64,000 nt of DNA from assembly GCF_003332885.2 (NCBI RefSeq), contig NZ_QOWJ01000005.1, positions 186,001-250,000 on the forward strand. The letters run 5' to 3'. Positions 24,276 to 33,927 of this stretch are shown here, piece after piece (within the stretch, counting starts at the first letter, position 1; each line of letters starts with the position of its first letter). This stretch comes from Paracnuella aquatica (GTDB taxonomy: Bacteria; Bacteroidota; Bacteroidia; Chitinophagales; Chitinophagaceae). The notes under the pieces were generated by a model, which did not search any database, was not told the DNA's origin, and saw nothing but the letters and a program-made list of their open reading frames with translations. Position numbers and translations under genes: made by a program.

Positions 24276-26114
24276 ATGTATCGTTCTCATACCTGTGGCG
24301 AATTGCGCCTGCACCATAGCGGCACTTCTGTAACCTTGGCCGGCTGGGTGCAAACGGTGCGCAAGTTTGGCGCCATTACTTTTGTGGACCTGCGCGACCG
24401 CTACGGCATTACCCAACTGCTTTTTGGCGAAGAACTGAACGCCCAACTGGATGAAACCCCGCTGGGCCGCGAGTTTGTGCTGCAGGCCACCGGAAAAGTA
24501 AGCGAACGCACCAGCAAGAACGGCAACATTCCCACCGGTGATATCGAGATATTGGTGGAGTCGTTCAAGATTTTGAATAAATCGGCTGTGCCGCCTTTTA
24601 CCATACAGGACGATACCGATGGCGGCGACGACCTGCGCATGAAATACCGCTACCTCGACCTGCGCCGCAATGCGGTAAAACGCAACCTGGAGCTGCGTTA
24701 CGCCGTGAACCGCGCCACCCGAAATTACCTGCATGGTCAGGGTTTTATGGATATTGAAACGCCGTTTTTAATCAAAAGCACACCCGAAGGGGCCCGCGAT
24801 TTTGTGGTACCCAGCCGCATGAACCCCGGCGAATTTTATGCGCTGCCGCAAAGCCCGCAAACCTTTAAGCAGCTCCTGATGGTGAGCGGTTACGACCGTT
24901 ATTATCAAATTGTAAAATGCTTCCGCGACGAAGACCTGCGTGCCGACCGCCAGCCCGAGTTTACACAGATCGACTGCGAGATGGCCTTTGTGGAACAGGA
25001 AGACATTCTGAACATGTTTGAAGGTTTGATCAAACATATTTTCAAAGCGGTAAAAGGCATTGATTACACCGAAGTGGTGGAGCGCACCACTTGGGAAGAA
25101 GCCATGTGGCAATACGGCATCGACAAGCCCGATATCCGTTTTGGAATGAAGCTGGCCAACCTGAAAGTGCCCGGTCATACATTTTTGGACAAACAGGAAG
25201 CGCTGAAAGCTTCGCCTTTTGCCGGCGGTGCAACGGGCTTCGGTGTGTTTGATGGCGCAGAAACAGTGATTGCCATTGCCGTGCCCGGCGCAGCCGAATA
25301 TACCCGCAAGCAAATAGACGAACTGACCGATTGGGTGAAGCGGCCGCAGATTGGCATGCAGGGTTTGGTGAACATTAAATACAACGCAGACGGCTCGCTG
25401 AAAAGCAGCGTGGACAAGTTTTTTGGCGAAGCCCAACTAAAAGCAATTGCCGATTATGCCGGTGCACAACCGGGCGACCTGATCCTCATTTTGGCCGGCG
25501 CCGAGGAACGTACCCGTAAAGCCACATCGGAACTGCGGCTGGAGCTGGGCAAGCGCCTGGGCCTGCGCAAAGCGGATGAATTTAAACTGCTGTGGGTGCT
25601 CGATTTTCCCCTCTTTGAATACGATGAGGAAGGCAACCGTTGGGTAGCGCGGCACCATCCGTTTACCTCGCCCAAGCCTTCGCAGATCGACACCATGATT
25701 GGCAACGATCCACGCATTGAAAATGCGGCCGAATACCTGAAGCATCCTTATGCAGGCATTAAAGCAAATGCCTACGACATGGTGCTGAACGGAAACGAAA
25801 TTGGCGGCGGATCGATCCGTATTTTCCAACGCGAATTGCAGGAAAAAATGTTTGCTGCACTGGGCATGAGCGAAGAAGAAGCGATGCATAAATTTGGCTT
25901 CCTGCTCGGCGCATTTGAATACGGCGCACCACCACATGGCGGCATTGCATTCGGCTTCGACAGGCTGTGTTCTATTTTGGGTGGCAGCGAAAGCATCCGC
26001 GACTTTATTGCCTTCCCGAAAAACAACAGCGGCCGCGATGTTATGCTGGATGCACCGGCCACAATTGATGACAAACAATTGGATGAATTGAGCATACAAT
26101 TGAACCTTAAGTAG
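24276..26114 (+). CDS. aspS: Aspartyl-tRNA synthetase
   Basis: The 612-residue class II synthetase charges tRNA-Asp. The start at 24276 ([16 protein letters not shown]) fits the family; longer readings add non-coding residues. The N-terminal OB fold ([24 protein letters not shown]) binds the anticodon. The catalytic core follows with motif 2 ([18 protein letters not shown]) and motif 3 ([10 protein letters not shown] near the C-terminus), separated by the GAD insertion domain typical of bacterial AspRS. Whether it also reads tRNA-Asn is not determinable here. A strong terminator follows. Confidence 0.97.
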   Translation: MYRSHTCGELRLHHSGTSVTLAGWVQTVRKFGAITFVDLRDRYGITQLLFGEELNAQLDETPLGREFVLQATGKVSERTSKNGNIPTGDIEILVESFKILNKSAVPPFTIQDDTDGGDDLRMKYRYLDLRRNAVKRNLELRYAVNRATRNYLHGQGFMDIETPFLIKSTPEGARDFVVPSRMNPGEFYALPQSPQTFKQLLMVSGYDRYYQIVKCFRDEDLRADRQPEFTQIDCEMAFVEQEDILNMFEGLIKHIFKAVKGIDYTEVVERTTWEEAMWQYGIDKPDIRFGMKLANLKVPGHTFLDKQEALKASPFAGGATGFGVFDGAETVIAIAVPGAAEYTRKQIDELTDWVKRPQIGMQGLVNIKYNADGSLKSSVDKFFGEAQLKAIADYAGAQPGDLILILAGAEERTRKATSELRLELGKRLGLRKADEFKLLWVLDFPLFEYDEEGNRWVARHHPFTSPKPSQIDTMIGNDPRIENAAEYLKHPYAGIKANAYDMVLNGNEIGGGSIRIFQRELQEKMFAALGMSEEEAMHKFGFLLGAFEYGAPPHGGIAFGFDRLCSILGGSESIRDFIAFPKNNSGRDVMLDAPATIDDKQLDELSIQLNLK

Positions 26115-26167
26115 ACAGCTGTAACCCACTGCGGGCAAGGCTTTTTATCTTAAGATAACATTTGGTT

Positions 26168-26193
26168 AAGCACCCTTTAAAGGGTGCTTTTTT
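26168..26193 (+). terminator. Terminator of aspS
   Basis: AAGCACCCTTT and AAAGGGTGCTT form an uninterrupted 11-bp palindromic stem followed by six Ts, 54 bp after the aspS stop. Confidence 0.9.
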
Positions 26194-26232
26194 GTTGTGT
26201 TTAGGCATGACAATTGACCTCTACGGGCATTC

Positions 26233-27093
26233 ATGAAAATCTTAATCTCCCTTATTTCTATAATGTCATTTTTTACCTCTTGCCAGCAGCAAGCCAATGA
26301 AGCGATTGTTGCTACGCCTCGCTTTTCCGAACCCGTAAAACAATTGAATGTATCCTATGGCCCCGACTCCTTACAACGCATGGATGTGTACCTGCCTGCA
26401 GGTCGTTCGGCGTCTATTACTAAATCCATTGTGCTCTTGCACGGCGGTGGCTGGAACTCGGGTTCCAAATCGGACCTGGTAACGTACATCGATTCATTTA
26501 AACGCCGCCTGCCCGACTACGCTATTTTCAACCTCGATTATCGGCTCGTTTCGGGCAATCATATTTTTCCAACACAGGAGCAGGATGTGCAACAGGCGTT
26601 TGAATTTATTGCAGCAAACAGTGCGGAATGGGGCATCAGTAAAAATGATGTAGCGGTGTTGGGTATTTCGGCAGGGGCGCACCTGGGCATGTTGCAGGCC
26701 TATAAATACAATGCGCCCATCAAGGTAAAAGCGGTGGTTGATTTTTTTGGTCCAACCGACCTTACTGAAATGTACCGCAAGCCCTGGCACAACATGATCC
26801 CGTTTTTGATGCAGGCATTAACGGCCACGACTCCCGATCAAAAACCGGAAGTGTACGAGCAGTCGAGCCCGGCCTATTTTGTATCGCCGCAATCACCGCC
26901 CACACTCATCTTTCAGGGCAGCGCCGACCCGGTAGTGGCCAAAAGCCAGTCGCTTTTGCTGGAAGCGAAATTGAATGCGGCAAATGTGCCCAACGAGTTG
27001 GTCGTTTACCCCAATGCTGGCCACGGTTGGTATGGCTCCACACTCACCGATTCGTTCGACCGCATTGAAGCGTTTTTGCAAAAACATATGTGA
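26233..27093 (+). CDS. Alpha/beta-hydrolase esterase lipoprotein
   Basis: The 286-residue protein has a lipoprotein signal peptide (lipobox SFFTSC, Cys17). The hydrolase fold of the BD-FAE/Aes type is evident: oxyanion motif LLHGGGWNSGSK, nucleophile GISAGAHLG (G-x-S-x-G), acid in FQGSADPVV and catalytic His in NAGHGWYG. It probably hydrolyses short acyl or acetyl esters in the periplasm or on the cell surface. The gene stands alone after the aspS terminator, and no promoter box was found. Confidence 0.88.
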   Translation: MKILISLISIMSFFTSCQQQANEAIVATPRFSEPVKQLNVSYGPDSLQRMDVYLPAGRSASITKSIVLLHGGGWNSGSKSDLVTYIDSFKRRLPDYAIFNLDYRLVSGNHIFPTQEQDVQQAFEFIAANSAEWGISKNDVAVLGISAGAHLGMLQAYKYNAPIKVKAVVDFFGPTDLTEMYRKPWHNMIPFLMQALTATTPDQKPEVYEQSSPAYFVSPQSPPTLIFQGSADPVVAKSQSLLLEAKLNAANVPNELVVYPNAGHGWYGSTLTDSFDRIEAFLQKHM

Positions 27094-27147
27094 TAGTGAC
27101 GGCGCCTGTTTTCATCAACAACCGGCTGCTGCCATTACCTTTAATGC

Positions 27148-28416
27148 ATGAATGCGGCACCACTTGCAGAGCGCCTCAGGCCACAAACACTTGATGACCT
27201 CATAGGGCAGCAACACCTGGCCGGAAAGGGCAGTATTTTACGCACCGCCATCGAGCAGGGAAAGATCCCATCCATGATATTGTGGGGCCCGCCGGGCACT
27301 GGTAAAACCACCATTGCCAACATTATTGCGCATACACTCAATGCGCCGTTTTTTACACTCAGTGCTATTTCGGCCGGTGTAAAAGAAGTGCGGGAAGTAA
27401 TAGCGCAGGCAAAGCTGTTGACGGGTGCTATTTTATTCATTGATGAAATACACCGCTTCAATAAAGGCCAGCAAGATGCGCTGTTGGGAGCGGTAGAAAA
27501 AGGCACCGTAACGCTGATTGGCGCCACAACAGAAAATCCGTCTTTTGAAGTAAACAGCGCCTTGCTCAGCCGCTGCCAGGTATATGTATTAAAATCGCTT
27601 TCCGATAATGATCTAGACAACCTGTTGCAACTGGCCGTGCAACGCGATGAGCATTTAAAAGCACTGGCCATCACCATAAAAGAAACCGAAGCACTGCGCA
27701 CAATCTCTGGGGGCGATGCCCGCAAACTCCTCAACCTTTTTGAACTGGTGGTAAACACGCTGGCGTCGGAAGAAAAAGCTGTTGTGGTAACCGATGAACA
27801 AGTGATGCGCATTGCGCAGCAACGCATTGCCCTTTATGATAAAACCGGCGAACAGCATTACGATATTATTTCAGCGTTCATCAAATCTATGCGCGGCTCC
27901 GATCCCAATGGTGCGTTGTACTGGCTGGCCCGCATGATTGAAGGCGGAGAGGATGTAAAGTTCATTGCACGCCGCATGGTAATCTTTGCTTCGGAAGATA
28001 TTTCCAACGCCAATGCCAATGCGCTGCTACTGGCCAACGCAACATTTGACGCGGTAAATAAAATTGGTTATCCCGAATCCAGAATCATACTGGCGCAGTG
28101 CGCCACTTACCTCGCCTCTTCTCCCAAAAGCAACGCATCATACATGGGTATTGGCGAAGCCATTGCAGCGGTGCACAAACATGGCGACCTGCCCGTGCCG
28201 CTGCACATCCGCAATGCACCCACCGGCCTGATGAAAAATCTGGGTTATGGCAAAGACTATAAATATGCCCACAGTTTTGAGGGCAATTTTGCGGAGCAGG
28301 AGTTTTTACCCGATCAAATAAAAGGCACCAAATTTTATGACCCTGGCAACAATGCAAGGGAGGATGAACTGCGCAAGTTTTTGCGGAGTAAGTGGAAGGA
28401 TAAATATGGATATTAG
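27148..28416 (+). CDS. rarA: Replication-associated recombination protein RarA (MgsA)
   Basis: The 422-residue AAA+ ATPase acts at stalled replication forks. It shows Walker A WGPPGTGKTT (46-55), Walker B ILFIDEIHRFN (about 95-105), sensor 1 GATTENPSFEVN, and the arginine-finger region ALLSRCQVY. The C-terminal tetramerisation region follows (DIISAFIKSMRGSDPNGALY, ARRMVIFASEDISNAN). The length is normal. TACCTTTA, a one-mismatch -7 box, ends 4 bp before the ATG, which may make the transcript nearly leaderless. Confidence 0.96.
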   Translation: MNAAPLAERLRPQTLDDLIGQQHLAGKGSILRTAIEQGKIPSMILWGPPGTGKTTIANIIAHTLNAPFFTLSAISAGVKEVREVIAQAKLLTGAILFIDEIHRFNKGQQDALLGAVEKGTVTLIGATTENPSFEVNSALLSRCQVYVLKSLSDNDLDNLLQLAVQRDEHLKALAITIKETEALRTISGGDARKLLNLFELVVNTLASEEKAVVVTDEQVMRIAQQRIALYDKTGEQHYDIISAFIKSMRGSDPNGALYWLARMIEGGEDVKFIARRMVIFASEDISNANANALLLANATFDAVNKIGYPESRIILAQCATYLASSPKSNASYMGIGEAIAAVHKHGDLPVPLHIRNAPTGLMKNLGYGKDYKYAHSFEGNFAEQEFLPDQIKGTKFYDPGNNAREDELRKFLRSKWKDKYGY

Positions 28417-28420
28417 GGTG

Positions 28421-28575
28421 AAGGCAAAAGGCAAAAGTAAACAGTCAAAACAGGTTGCCTGACGATACAAAGCGCATTCGCCTTAGCTTCTTCGCAAACT
28501 TTTAGATTCCACTTTTGTTATTGAACCATCACCCAATTTTTGCCTATTGCATTTTTACTTTTGAATTGTTCATAA
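28421..28575. repeat. Period-7 AAGGCAA-type repeats flanking a gap
   Basis: The left run is AAGGCAA, AAGGCAA, AAGTAAA, CAGTCAA (28421-28448). The right run has complementary-strand heptamers such as TTTTGCC and TTTTGAA (about 28537-28570). The arms are not a strict palindrome here. A TACTTTTG string (28556-28563), an exact -7 box 21 bp before the M28 gene, lies inside the right run. Confidence 0.5.
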
Positions 28576-28584
28576 CATCACTAC

Positions 28585-29937
28585 ATGAGAAAATATTTGT
28601 TTGCTTTTTGTGTGTCGGCACTGGGCTGCATACAACAGTCATTTGCACAAACCATTGTTCGGCGTGACGCGGCTATTGAGGCCATGGTAAAGGAGGTTTC
28701 TGCCGATTCGTTGCGGGCTTATGTAGATAAGCTCGTAAGCTTTGGTACACGCCATACAGCGTCGGCGGCTGATAAAAAACGGGGCATTGGTGCATCGAGG
28801 GAATGGGTGGTACAAAAGTTCAATGAATGGAGCAAAACTTCCGGTGGCCGCATGACTGCATTTGTAGACACCATTACGTTGCAGCCCGATGGCCGCCGCA
28901 TCAGCCAGGCTACGTTGCTCGGAAATGCAATGGGCGTACTGAAGGGCACCGATCCTGCTGATAAGCGTATTTACATTATTTCGGGACATATCGACAGCCG
29001 CGTAAGCGATGTGATGAATGCCAAAAGCGATGCACCAGGCGCCAACGACGATGGCAGCGGCGTAGCTGCAATGATGGAATGTGCCCGCATCATGAGTAAA
29101 AGTTCTTTTCCTGCAACCATCATTTTTGTGGCGGTAAGCGGCGAGGAACAAGGCTTGTTGGGTGCCGGCTTTTTAGCCGAAAAAGCAAAGAAAGAGGGAT
29201 GGAATATTGATGCCCTGTTGAACAACGATATTATGGGCAGCAACAACAGCAGCGAAACAGGCATCATCGACAATACAAAGCTGCGGGTATTCAGCGAAGG
29301 ACTGCCTGCTTTCGAAATGGACAAAGCCGCTGCCAACATCCGCAACATGGGACTGGAAAACGATGGTCGGCCGCGGCAACTGGCCCGTTATGTAAAAGAA
29401 ACCGGCGAACGGTATGTAGATCATCTGGAAATCAAGCTGGTGTACCGCAACGACCGCTTTTTACGCGGTGGTGATCATACGCCTTTTGTACAGCGCGGTT
29501 TTGCTGCGGTGCGCCTTACCGAGATGAACGAAAACTTCAATCACCAGCACCAGGATCTGCGTATTGAAAAAGGAGTAGAGTTTGGCGATCATGCCAAGTT
29601 TATGGACTTTGAATACCTGCGTAAAAACACAGCGGTAAACCTGGCAACACTGGCCAACCTGGCTAAAGCGCCTGCGGTGCCACAGGAAGTAAAAGTGGAT
29701 GTAAAAGAGCTGACCAATTCCACACTGCTCTCTTGGAAAAAACCAGCTACTGGCAACGTTGCGGGCTATTACATTTTGATGCGAGAAACCAGTGCGCCGA
29801 TGTGGCAAAAAAAGTTCTTTACCAAAGACACTACCATCCGTTTGCCTTACTCAAAAGACAATTACTTTTTTGCCGTGCAATCTGTTAGCGCTGATGGTAA
29901 CGAAAGCCTGCCGGTAGTGCCTGCAGTAGGGCGTTGA
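28585..29937 (+). CDS. M28-family metallopeptidase with C-terminal Fn3-like domain
   Basis: The 450-residue protein has a signal peptide (MRKYLFAFCVSALGCIQQSFAQ). The M28 zinc aminopeptidase domain carries metal and catalytic residues in IISGHIDSRVSD (His and Asp), PGANDDGSGVAA, FVAVSGEEQGLLG (catalytic Glu), an Asp in LLNNDIMGSN and a late His in GDHTPFV. Residues from about 370 on form a fibronectin-III-like module (VKELTNSTLLSWKKPATGNV, AVQSVSADGNES). It is likely a secreted or periplasmic aminopeptidase. No type IX secretion tail is present. Confidence 0.92.
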   Translation: MRKYLFAFCVSALGCIQQSFAQTIVRRDAAIEAMVKEVSADSLRAYVDKLVSFGTRHTASAADKKRGIGASREWVVQKFNEWSKTSGGRMTAFVDTITLQPDGRRISQATLLGNAMGVLKGTDPADKRIYIISGHIDSRVSDVMNAKSDAPGANDDGSGVAAMMECARIMSKSSFPATIIFVAVSGEEQGLLGAGFLAEKAKKEGWNIDALLNNDIMGSNNSSETGIIDNTKLRVFSEGLPAFEMDKAAANIRNMGLENDGRPRQLARYVKETGERYVDHLEIKLVYRNDRFLRGGDHTPFVQRGFAAVRLTEMNENFNHQHQDLRIEKGVEFGDHAKFMDFEYLRKNTAVNLATLANLAKAPAVPQEVKVDVKELTNSTLLSWKKPATGNVAGYYILMRETSAPMWQKKFFTKDTTIRLPYSKDNYFFAVQSVSADGNESLPVVPAVGR

Positions 29938-29957
29938 ATATTTTGTTTGCAAACAAT

Positions 29958-29989
29958 AAAGCCGCATGAAACAACATGCAGCTTTTTTT
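29958..29989. terminator. Bidirectional terminator, M28 gene / ABC gene
   Basis: AAAGCCGCATG and CATGCAGCTTT pair with one mismatch around a 6-nt loop and are followed by a T-run. The hairpin abuts the stop codon of the opposing ABC gene (29988). Confidence 0.7.
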
Positions 29990-31424
29990 ATAGCGAAGCA
30001 ATGCGTCCGTTATGCAGATGCAAATGGTGTTGTATGCTTTGGGGCAGTTCATCTGCATAGTGCGACACGTAGATTAGTGTCTGGTTACCTGCAGCGCACA
30101 GTGCATCCACCACTTTGTTGAAGAAAATGATTTGCGCTGCATCAAGACCTTGTAATGGTTCATCAAGAACCAGTAATGGTGGGTGTTTTATGAGTGCCCT
30201 TGCCAGCAATGCCAGTCGTTGTTGGCCCAGCGGCAACTGGTGCAACAGTCGATGCTTAACTTTATCCAGGCTTAAAAAATCGATCCACAATTGCACCTTT
30301 TGTTCCTGCTCTTTTGTAAGCCTGCGAAATAGCCCAATGGTATCAAACAGGCCCGAAGCAATGGTATCATAAACTGAGGCGCTGCTATCAAAATAAAGAT
30401 GCAACTCCGGTGAAACGTAGCCAATGTTTTTCTTGATGTCCCAAATGCTTTCGCCGCTGCCGCGCTTTTTATCAAACAGGTAAATTTCATTGGCATATGC
30501 TTGGGGGTTATCGCCGGTTATAAGACTCAACAACGTGCTTTTACCTGCACCGTTGGCGCCGGAAAGCAGCCATCTGTCGCCTCGGTGCACCTGCCACGAA
30601 ATGGCGTTCAACACCAGCTTTTCACCATATTGCACATGCACATCCTGCATCTTTACAGCAAATTCAAATTCAGGCCATGCCGGTGTGGCGAGCAAGGCTT
30701 GCGGCACAGTTGGTAGAACTGCTTCGTGCTGGTGCTGCTGCGTTTTTGCAAATGCTGCCGCATCGTATACTTCGGTGCTGTCTGGTGCATTAATGTTTAA
30801 AACATGGGTAATAAAAGAAGGGATCTGTTGCGGCGGGCATGTGATTACTACAGCAATGCCGTGATTGGCAACAAGCGTTAGTGTCGCTTCCAACGTAGTT
30901 CGGGTGGCGGCATCCAAGCCTGTGAATGGAGTATCAAGCAACAACATGGTAGGCTCCTGCGATAATGCATGTGCCAGTTGCAGTCTTTTATTTTCACCAT
31001 TTGAAAGTTGGATTAGCGGGCGGTGGCGAATCTCTTCCAAATGAAACAATGCATTTAGATCAAAGAGTTTGTCAGAGTTGTCAAACAAATCGGGGAAAGC
31101 AGCATCAACAGTTGGCGCATCGTCCGCGTCAAACGAGTTGAAGCGTTGCTGGTAATAAAAATCCTGTGTGTGCGATAGGTTGGTAAACCGGTGTTGCTGC
31201 GGCACATACACCATCTTTACGCCCTCACTGAATGTTAGCTGCCCGGTAGTAAATAATTTGCCCGCCATGGCCAGCAACAAACTGGTTTTGCCGCAACCCG
31301 ATGGACCAGTAATGGCCCATTGCTGGCCCCTGCCGATGCTCCAGTTAAAACCTTGCAGCACGGTTATATTCCCTCGTTTAATTGTAGAGGCCTTTGCCTC
31401 AAACAGGCCCTGTTCAATGCTCAT
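29988..31424 (-). CDS. ModF-like protein with two ABC ATPase domains
   Basis: The 478-residue cytoplasmic protein has tandem ATPases. Domain 1 has Walker A GPSGCGKTS (40-48), signature LSNGENKRLQLA and Walker B MLLLDTPFTGLD. Domain 2 has Walker A GANGAGKST (about residue 290), the degenerate signature LPLGQQRLALLARAL and Walker B LLVLDEPLQGLD. The 'LDEPLQGLD' ending and overall plan match ModF (once called PhrA) of E. coli. No molybdate transporter genes lie nearby, so a molybdenum link is not supported by context. No membrane domain is present, so it is not a complete transporter. Confidence 0.82.
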   Translation of the reverse strand: MSIEQGLFEAKASTIKRGNITVLQGFNWSIGRGQQWAITGPSGCGKTSLLLAMAGKLFTTGQLTFSEGVKMVYVPQQHRFTNLSHTQDFYYQQRFNSFDADDAPTVDAAFPDLFDNSDKLFDLNALFHLEEIRHRPLIQLSNGENKRLQLAHALSQEPTMLLLDTPFTGLDAATRTTLEATLTLVANHGIAVVITCPPQQIPSFITHVLNINAPDSTEVYDAAAFAKTQQHQHEAVLPTVPQALLATPAWPEFEFAVKMQDVHVQYGEKLVLNAISWQVHRGDRWLLSGANGAGKSTLLSLITGDNPQAYANEIYLFDKKRGSGESIWDIKKNIGYVSPELHLYFDSSASVYDTIASGLFDTIGLFRRLTKEQEQKVQLWIDFLSLDKVKHRLLHQLPLGQQRLALLARALIKHPPLLVLDEPLQGLDAAQIIFFNKVVDALCAAGNQTLIYVSHYADELPQSIQHHLHLHNGRIASL

Positions 31425-31469
31425 GTTTCAAATGTATGGCATCTGCTGCTGCCATGCAGTTGCAGGCCT

Positions 31470-31477
31470 TAGCTTTG
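31470..31477 (+). promoter_or_regulatory. -7 box TAGCTTTG upstream of elaA-like gene
   Basis: An exact TAnnTTTG match lies 19 bp before the ATG at 31497. No -33 element is seen at the normal spacing. Confidence 0.45.
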
Positions 31478-31496
31478 CACATCAACCAATTGATTT

Positions 31497-31952
31497 ATGA
31501 ACATTCAATGGACCTGTGTTCCGTTTAACGAACTTACCGTGGAGCAACTGTATGCCGCACTGCGGCTGCGCAGCGAAGTATTTGTGGTGGAGCAAAACTG
31601 CGTGTTTTTAGATATGGATAATTATGACCAGCAATGCTGGCACCTGTTGGGCGTGCACGAGGGAAGCCTTGTAGCGTACACCAGGCTGGTGCCGCCCGGT
31701 GTTATATATAATGAGGCTTCGATTGGCCGCGTGGTGACATCGCCGGTGGTGCGCCGTACCGGTGGCGGCCGCTTTTTGATGCAGGAATCCATCCGGCAGA
31801 CGGGGGCACTGTTTGGTGCCGGCAACATCAAGATCGGTGCGCAGCTATACCTGAAAAAATTCTATGAATCGTTTGGATTTGAGCAGGCGAGTGATGTTTA
31901 CATGGAAGATGGCATTGAGCATATTTATATGATCAGGAAGCAAGCGGATTAA
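31497..31952 (+). CDS. elaA: ElaA-like GNAT N-acetyltransferase
   Basis: The 151-residue protein matches ElaA throughout: CVPFNELTVEQLYAALRLRS at the start, VFVVEQNCVFLDMDNYDQQC, YTRLVPPGVIYNEASIGRVV, and the acetyl-CoA-binding block RRTGGGRFLMQESI. The C-terminus (YESFGFEQASDVYMEDGIEH) is also typical. The reaction is acetyl transfer from acetyl-CoA; the physiological acceptor of ElaA is not known. It is divergent from the ABC gene. Confidence 0.93.
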   Translation: MNIQWTCVPFNELTVEQLYAALRLRSEVFVVEQNCVFLDMDNYDQQCWHLLGVHEGSLVAYTRLVPPGVIYNEASIGRVVTSPVVRRTGGGRFLMQESIRQTGALFGAGNIKIGAQLYLKKFYESFGFEQASDVYMEDGIEHIYMIRKQAD

Positions 31953-32103
31953 TAGCGTTGAACGGTTTTTTTGAAAGGCTCGAAATTGATGCAGCCTGAT
32001 GTCAAAATTTGTTTTTATGCGTATTTAGTCTGAAATGCAAGCGTTGCATTCGTAAAAACGCTTAGGATATTTACTTATATTAAAAAATAATCGCGGCAAA
32101 TTT

Positions 32104-32134
32104 TTGTCTGTATTTATGTGAAGGCCTACTTTAG
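32104..32134 (+). promoter_or_regulatory. Promoter TTG-N20-TACTTTAG
   Basis: TTG (32104-32106) and TACTTTAG (32127-32134) are 20 nt apart; the -7 box has one mismatch. It drives the outer-membrane-protein gene at 32177. Confidence 0.5.
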
Positions 32135-32176
32135 TGCTGTTATCCAAATCCTAGTTAAAACTGCAAACCAAATCTT

Positions 32177-33160
32177 ATGAAAACAATTGTACCCGGCGTA
32201 CGTGCATGGGCGCTATTTGTTGCCTTCTCACTCTTCTCCCTTTTTGCGAAGTCACAATCTATTTCCACTGGCAATGGCAAATTTGAAGTAGGCATCGGCC
32301 TCGGACCCATGTTCTTTTTGGGTGATCTTGGTGGTAATTATGGAAAGGGAAAGACCTTTCTAAAGGATGTAAATCTTCCGCTAACCAAGCTTTCAAAAGG
32401 TTTATTTGCAAACTTTTATCCAACTGAATGGATTGGCGTTCGTGTTGCAGTAAACCACAGCAATGTTGAGGGATACGATAGCGTGATCAGAAGCAAGGGC
32501 AGTCATGAAGAGTCGCGTAAACTGCGCAACCTGCAGTTCAAATCTTCTATTTTTGAAGCCTACACAGCACTGGAAATTTATCCTACTGTTTTCCTGGAGC
32601 AGTATGATGATTTGAATGGCAAACTCCGCCCATATGGTTTGATTGGAATAGGTATGTTCCGCTTCAACCCGAAAGGAGAATACATTGCACCTAACGGAAC
32701 AAGAACATGGGTAGATCTGCAGCCGCTGCGCCTCGAAGGTCAAGGCATGATGGAGTATCCCGACCGCAAGCCTTATAAACTTACCCAAATGCACGTACCT
32801 ATAGGCTTTGGTGCCAAGTATTATTTTGGTGGCAACAAGTATATTGGTATGGAAATTTTGCACCGGACCACATTCACCGATTACATCGATGATGTGAGCA
32901 CCAATTATATTGATGCAAACCTGTTCCGGAATTACCTGACACCGGCGCAGGCAACGATGGCCCGCCAGATGCACTTTCGTGAAAACCTCACCACTGCTGC
33001 AACACGCGGTAGTACGCCTAGCTTGAATGAACAACGCGGTAACCCCAAGCAAAACGATGCATTCTTTTCGAGTACCGTTCGCTTTGGCTGGCGCCTGGCC
33101 GATCCTAATTCACCGGCCAGCCGTGCATCGCGGATGATGCGTTGTCCTACGTTTTATTAA
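32177..33160 (+). CDS. Outer-membrane beta-barrel protein
   Basis: The 327-residue protein has a signal peptide (about 1-28, ending AKSQ) and alternating strands typical of Bacteroidota barrel proteins of the DUF6089-like kind: KFEVGIGLGPMFFLGDLGG, WIGVRVAVNHSNVEG, LRPYGLIGIGMFRFN, VPIGFGAKYYFGGNKYIGM, EILHRTTFTDYIDDVS, and a final aromatic-rich segment. The C-terminus is extended past the last strand (PASRASRMMRCPTFY). The function is unknown. It is followed by another small exported protein that may be co-expressed. Confidence 0.75.
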   Translation: MKTIVPGVRAWALFVAFSLFSLFAKSQSISTGNGKFEVGIGLGPMFFLGDLGGNYGKGKTFLKDVNLPLTKLSKGLFANFYPTEWIGVRVAVNHSNVEGYDSVIRSKGSHEESRKLRNLQFKSSIFEAYTALEIYPTVFLEQYDDLNGKLRPYGLIGIGMFRFNPKGEYIAPNGTRTWVDLQPLRLEGQGMMEYPDRKPYKLTQMHVPIGFGAKYYFGGNKYIGMEILHRTTFTDYIDDVSTNYIDANLFRNYLTPAQATMARQMHFRENLTTAATRGSTPSLNEQRGNPKQNDAFFSSTVRFGWRLADPNSPASRASRMMRCPTFY

Positions 33161-33269
33161 TAGTATTCATCAACCTGTATACTATCGCACAACACGGTAC
33201 GGAGTAGGGCTTAAGCCGCTGCATGTAAGCCCTGCCCGCAACCTGTGTCAACTGAAGCCGAACCCGCAC

Positions 33270-33626
33270 ATGAAAACGTTGAAGTTGTTGTTATTGCTGT
33301 TGTTATTTGCCGGATCTAATGCATTTGCTACTGAAGACCCGGCACTGATTAAAGTAGAAGTGTGCCGGCAAAAAGAAGCCCTGGTACAACTGCGCACCAG
33401 CTCAGCATCCGGCAACCTGGTGGTGCGATCAAGAACAAAGGAAACGCTGCACTTTTACGTGTTTGATGTGTCGGGCAATATGGTGTATCATGCCCTGTTG
33501 CTGCCCGGTTCCATCCGCAGTGTCAACGCACTTAAAAACGGTGAGTACAGCTATGATGTATTCCTGCATGATGAAGGTGTAGAGCAGGGAAAAATTTCAG
33601 TGCAGGCAAAACATAAAACGATTTAA
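33270..33626 (+). CDS. Small exported beta-sandwich-like protein
   Basis: The 118-residue protein has a clear signal peptide (MKTLKLLLLLLLFAGSNAFA). The mature part is about 98 residues of strands (IKVEVCRQKEALVQLRTSSA, ETLHFYVFDVSGNMVYHALL, NGEYSYDVFLHDEGVEQGKI) and resembles the small Ig-like domain used in Bacteroidota as a sorting or adhesion module. Here it stands alone and lacks the C-terminal lysine-rich tail of a type IX signal. The role is unknown. It lies 109 bp after the barrel gene, with a GGGCTT/AAGCCC hairpin between them. Confidence 0.6.
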   Translation: MKTLKLLLLLLLFAGSNAFATEDPALIKVEVCRQKEALVQLRTSSASGNLVVRSRTKETLHFYVFDVSGNMVYHALLLPGSIRSVNALKNGEYSYDVFLHDEGVEQGKISVQAKHKTI

Positions 33627-33791
33627 AGCCGCAACCCAAAACATTTCAAACCACTTATAATTTCTTTACTCAGGTAACAAAACAAGCGCTTAATAAAATT
33701 CAATTCCTGGTTGAAAAAACCTAATCCGTTCCCTATCAAAGTACCCTAAGCAATTTTATTAAACACGCATTGCAATATTTCTTACCAGAGT

Positions 33792-33821
33792 GGCACCGCC
33801 TGAACAGGCGGTGCCTTTTTT
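33792..33821 (+). terminator. Strong terminator hairpin
   Basis: A ten-bp perfect stem (GGCACCGCCT / AGGCGGTGCC) with a GAAC tetraloop is followed by a T-run. It lies 165 bp past the exported-protein gene, so it may end its long 3' region or a small RNA. Confidence 0.85.
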
Positions 33822-33831
33822 ATAAAATGCA

Positions 33832-33926
33832 ATTGCGGATTGGCGATTGCGGATTTCGGAAGTGTATCCTAATTGAAAACGTTTCTGATCTTCAATATTC
33901 CGAAATCCGCAATCCCAAAATCCGAC
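33832..33926. repeat. Period-7 inverted repeat at the uvrA 3' end
   Basis: The left run is ATTGCGG, ATTGGCG, ATTGCGG, ATTTCGG (33832-33859). GATTGCGGATTTCGGAA (33845-33861) pairs perfectly with 33898-33914, and the right side continues in 7-nt steps (CCGAAAT, CCGCAAT, CCCAAAA). It ends about 8 bp before the uvrA stop. Confidence 0.75.
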
Positions 33927-33927
33927 A

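Larger units (their letters stand above)
33627..33927. other. 301-bp gap holding a terminator and a heptamer repeat
   Basis: There is no gene. It contains the strong terminator at 33792-33821 and the period-7 inverted repeat at 33832-33926 that runs up to the uvrA stop codon. Confidence 0.6.
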
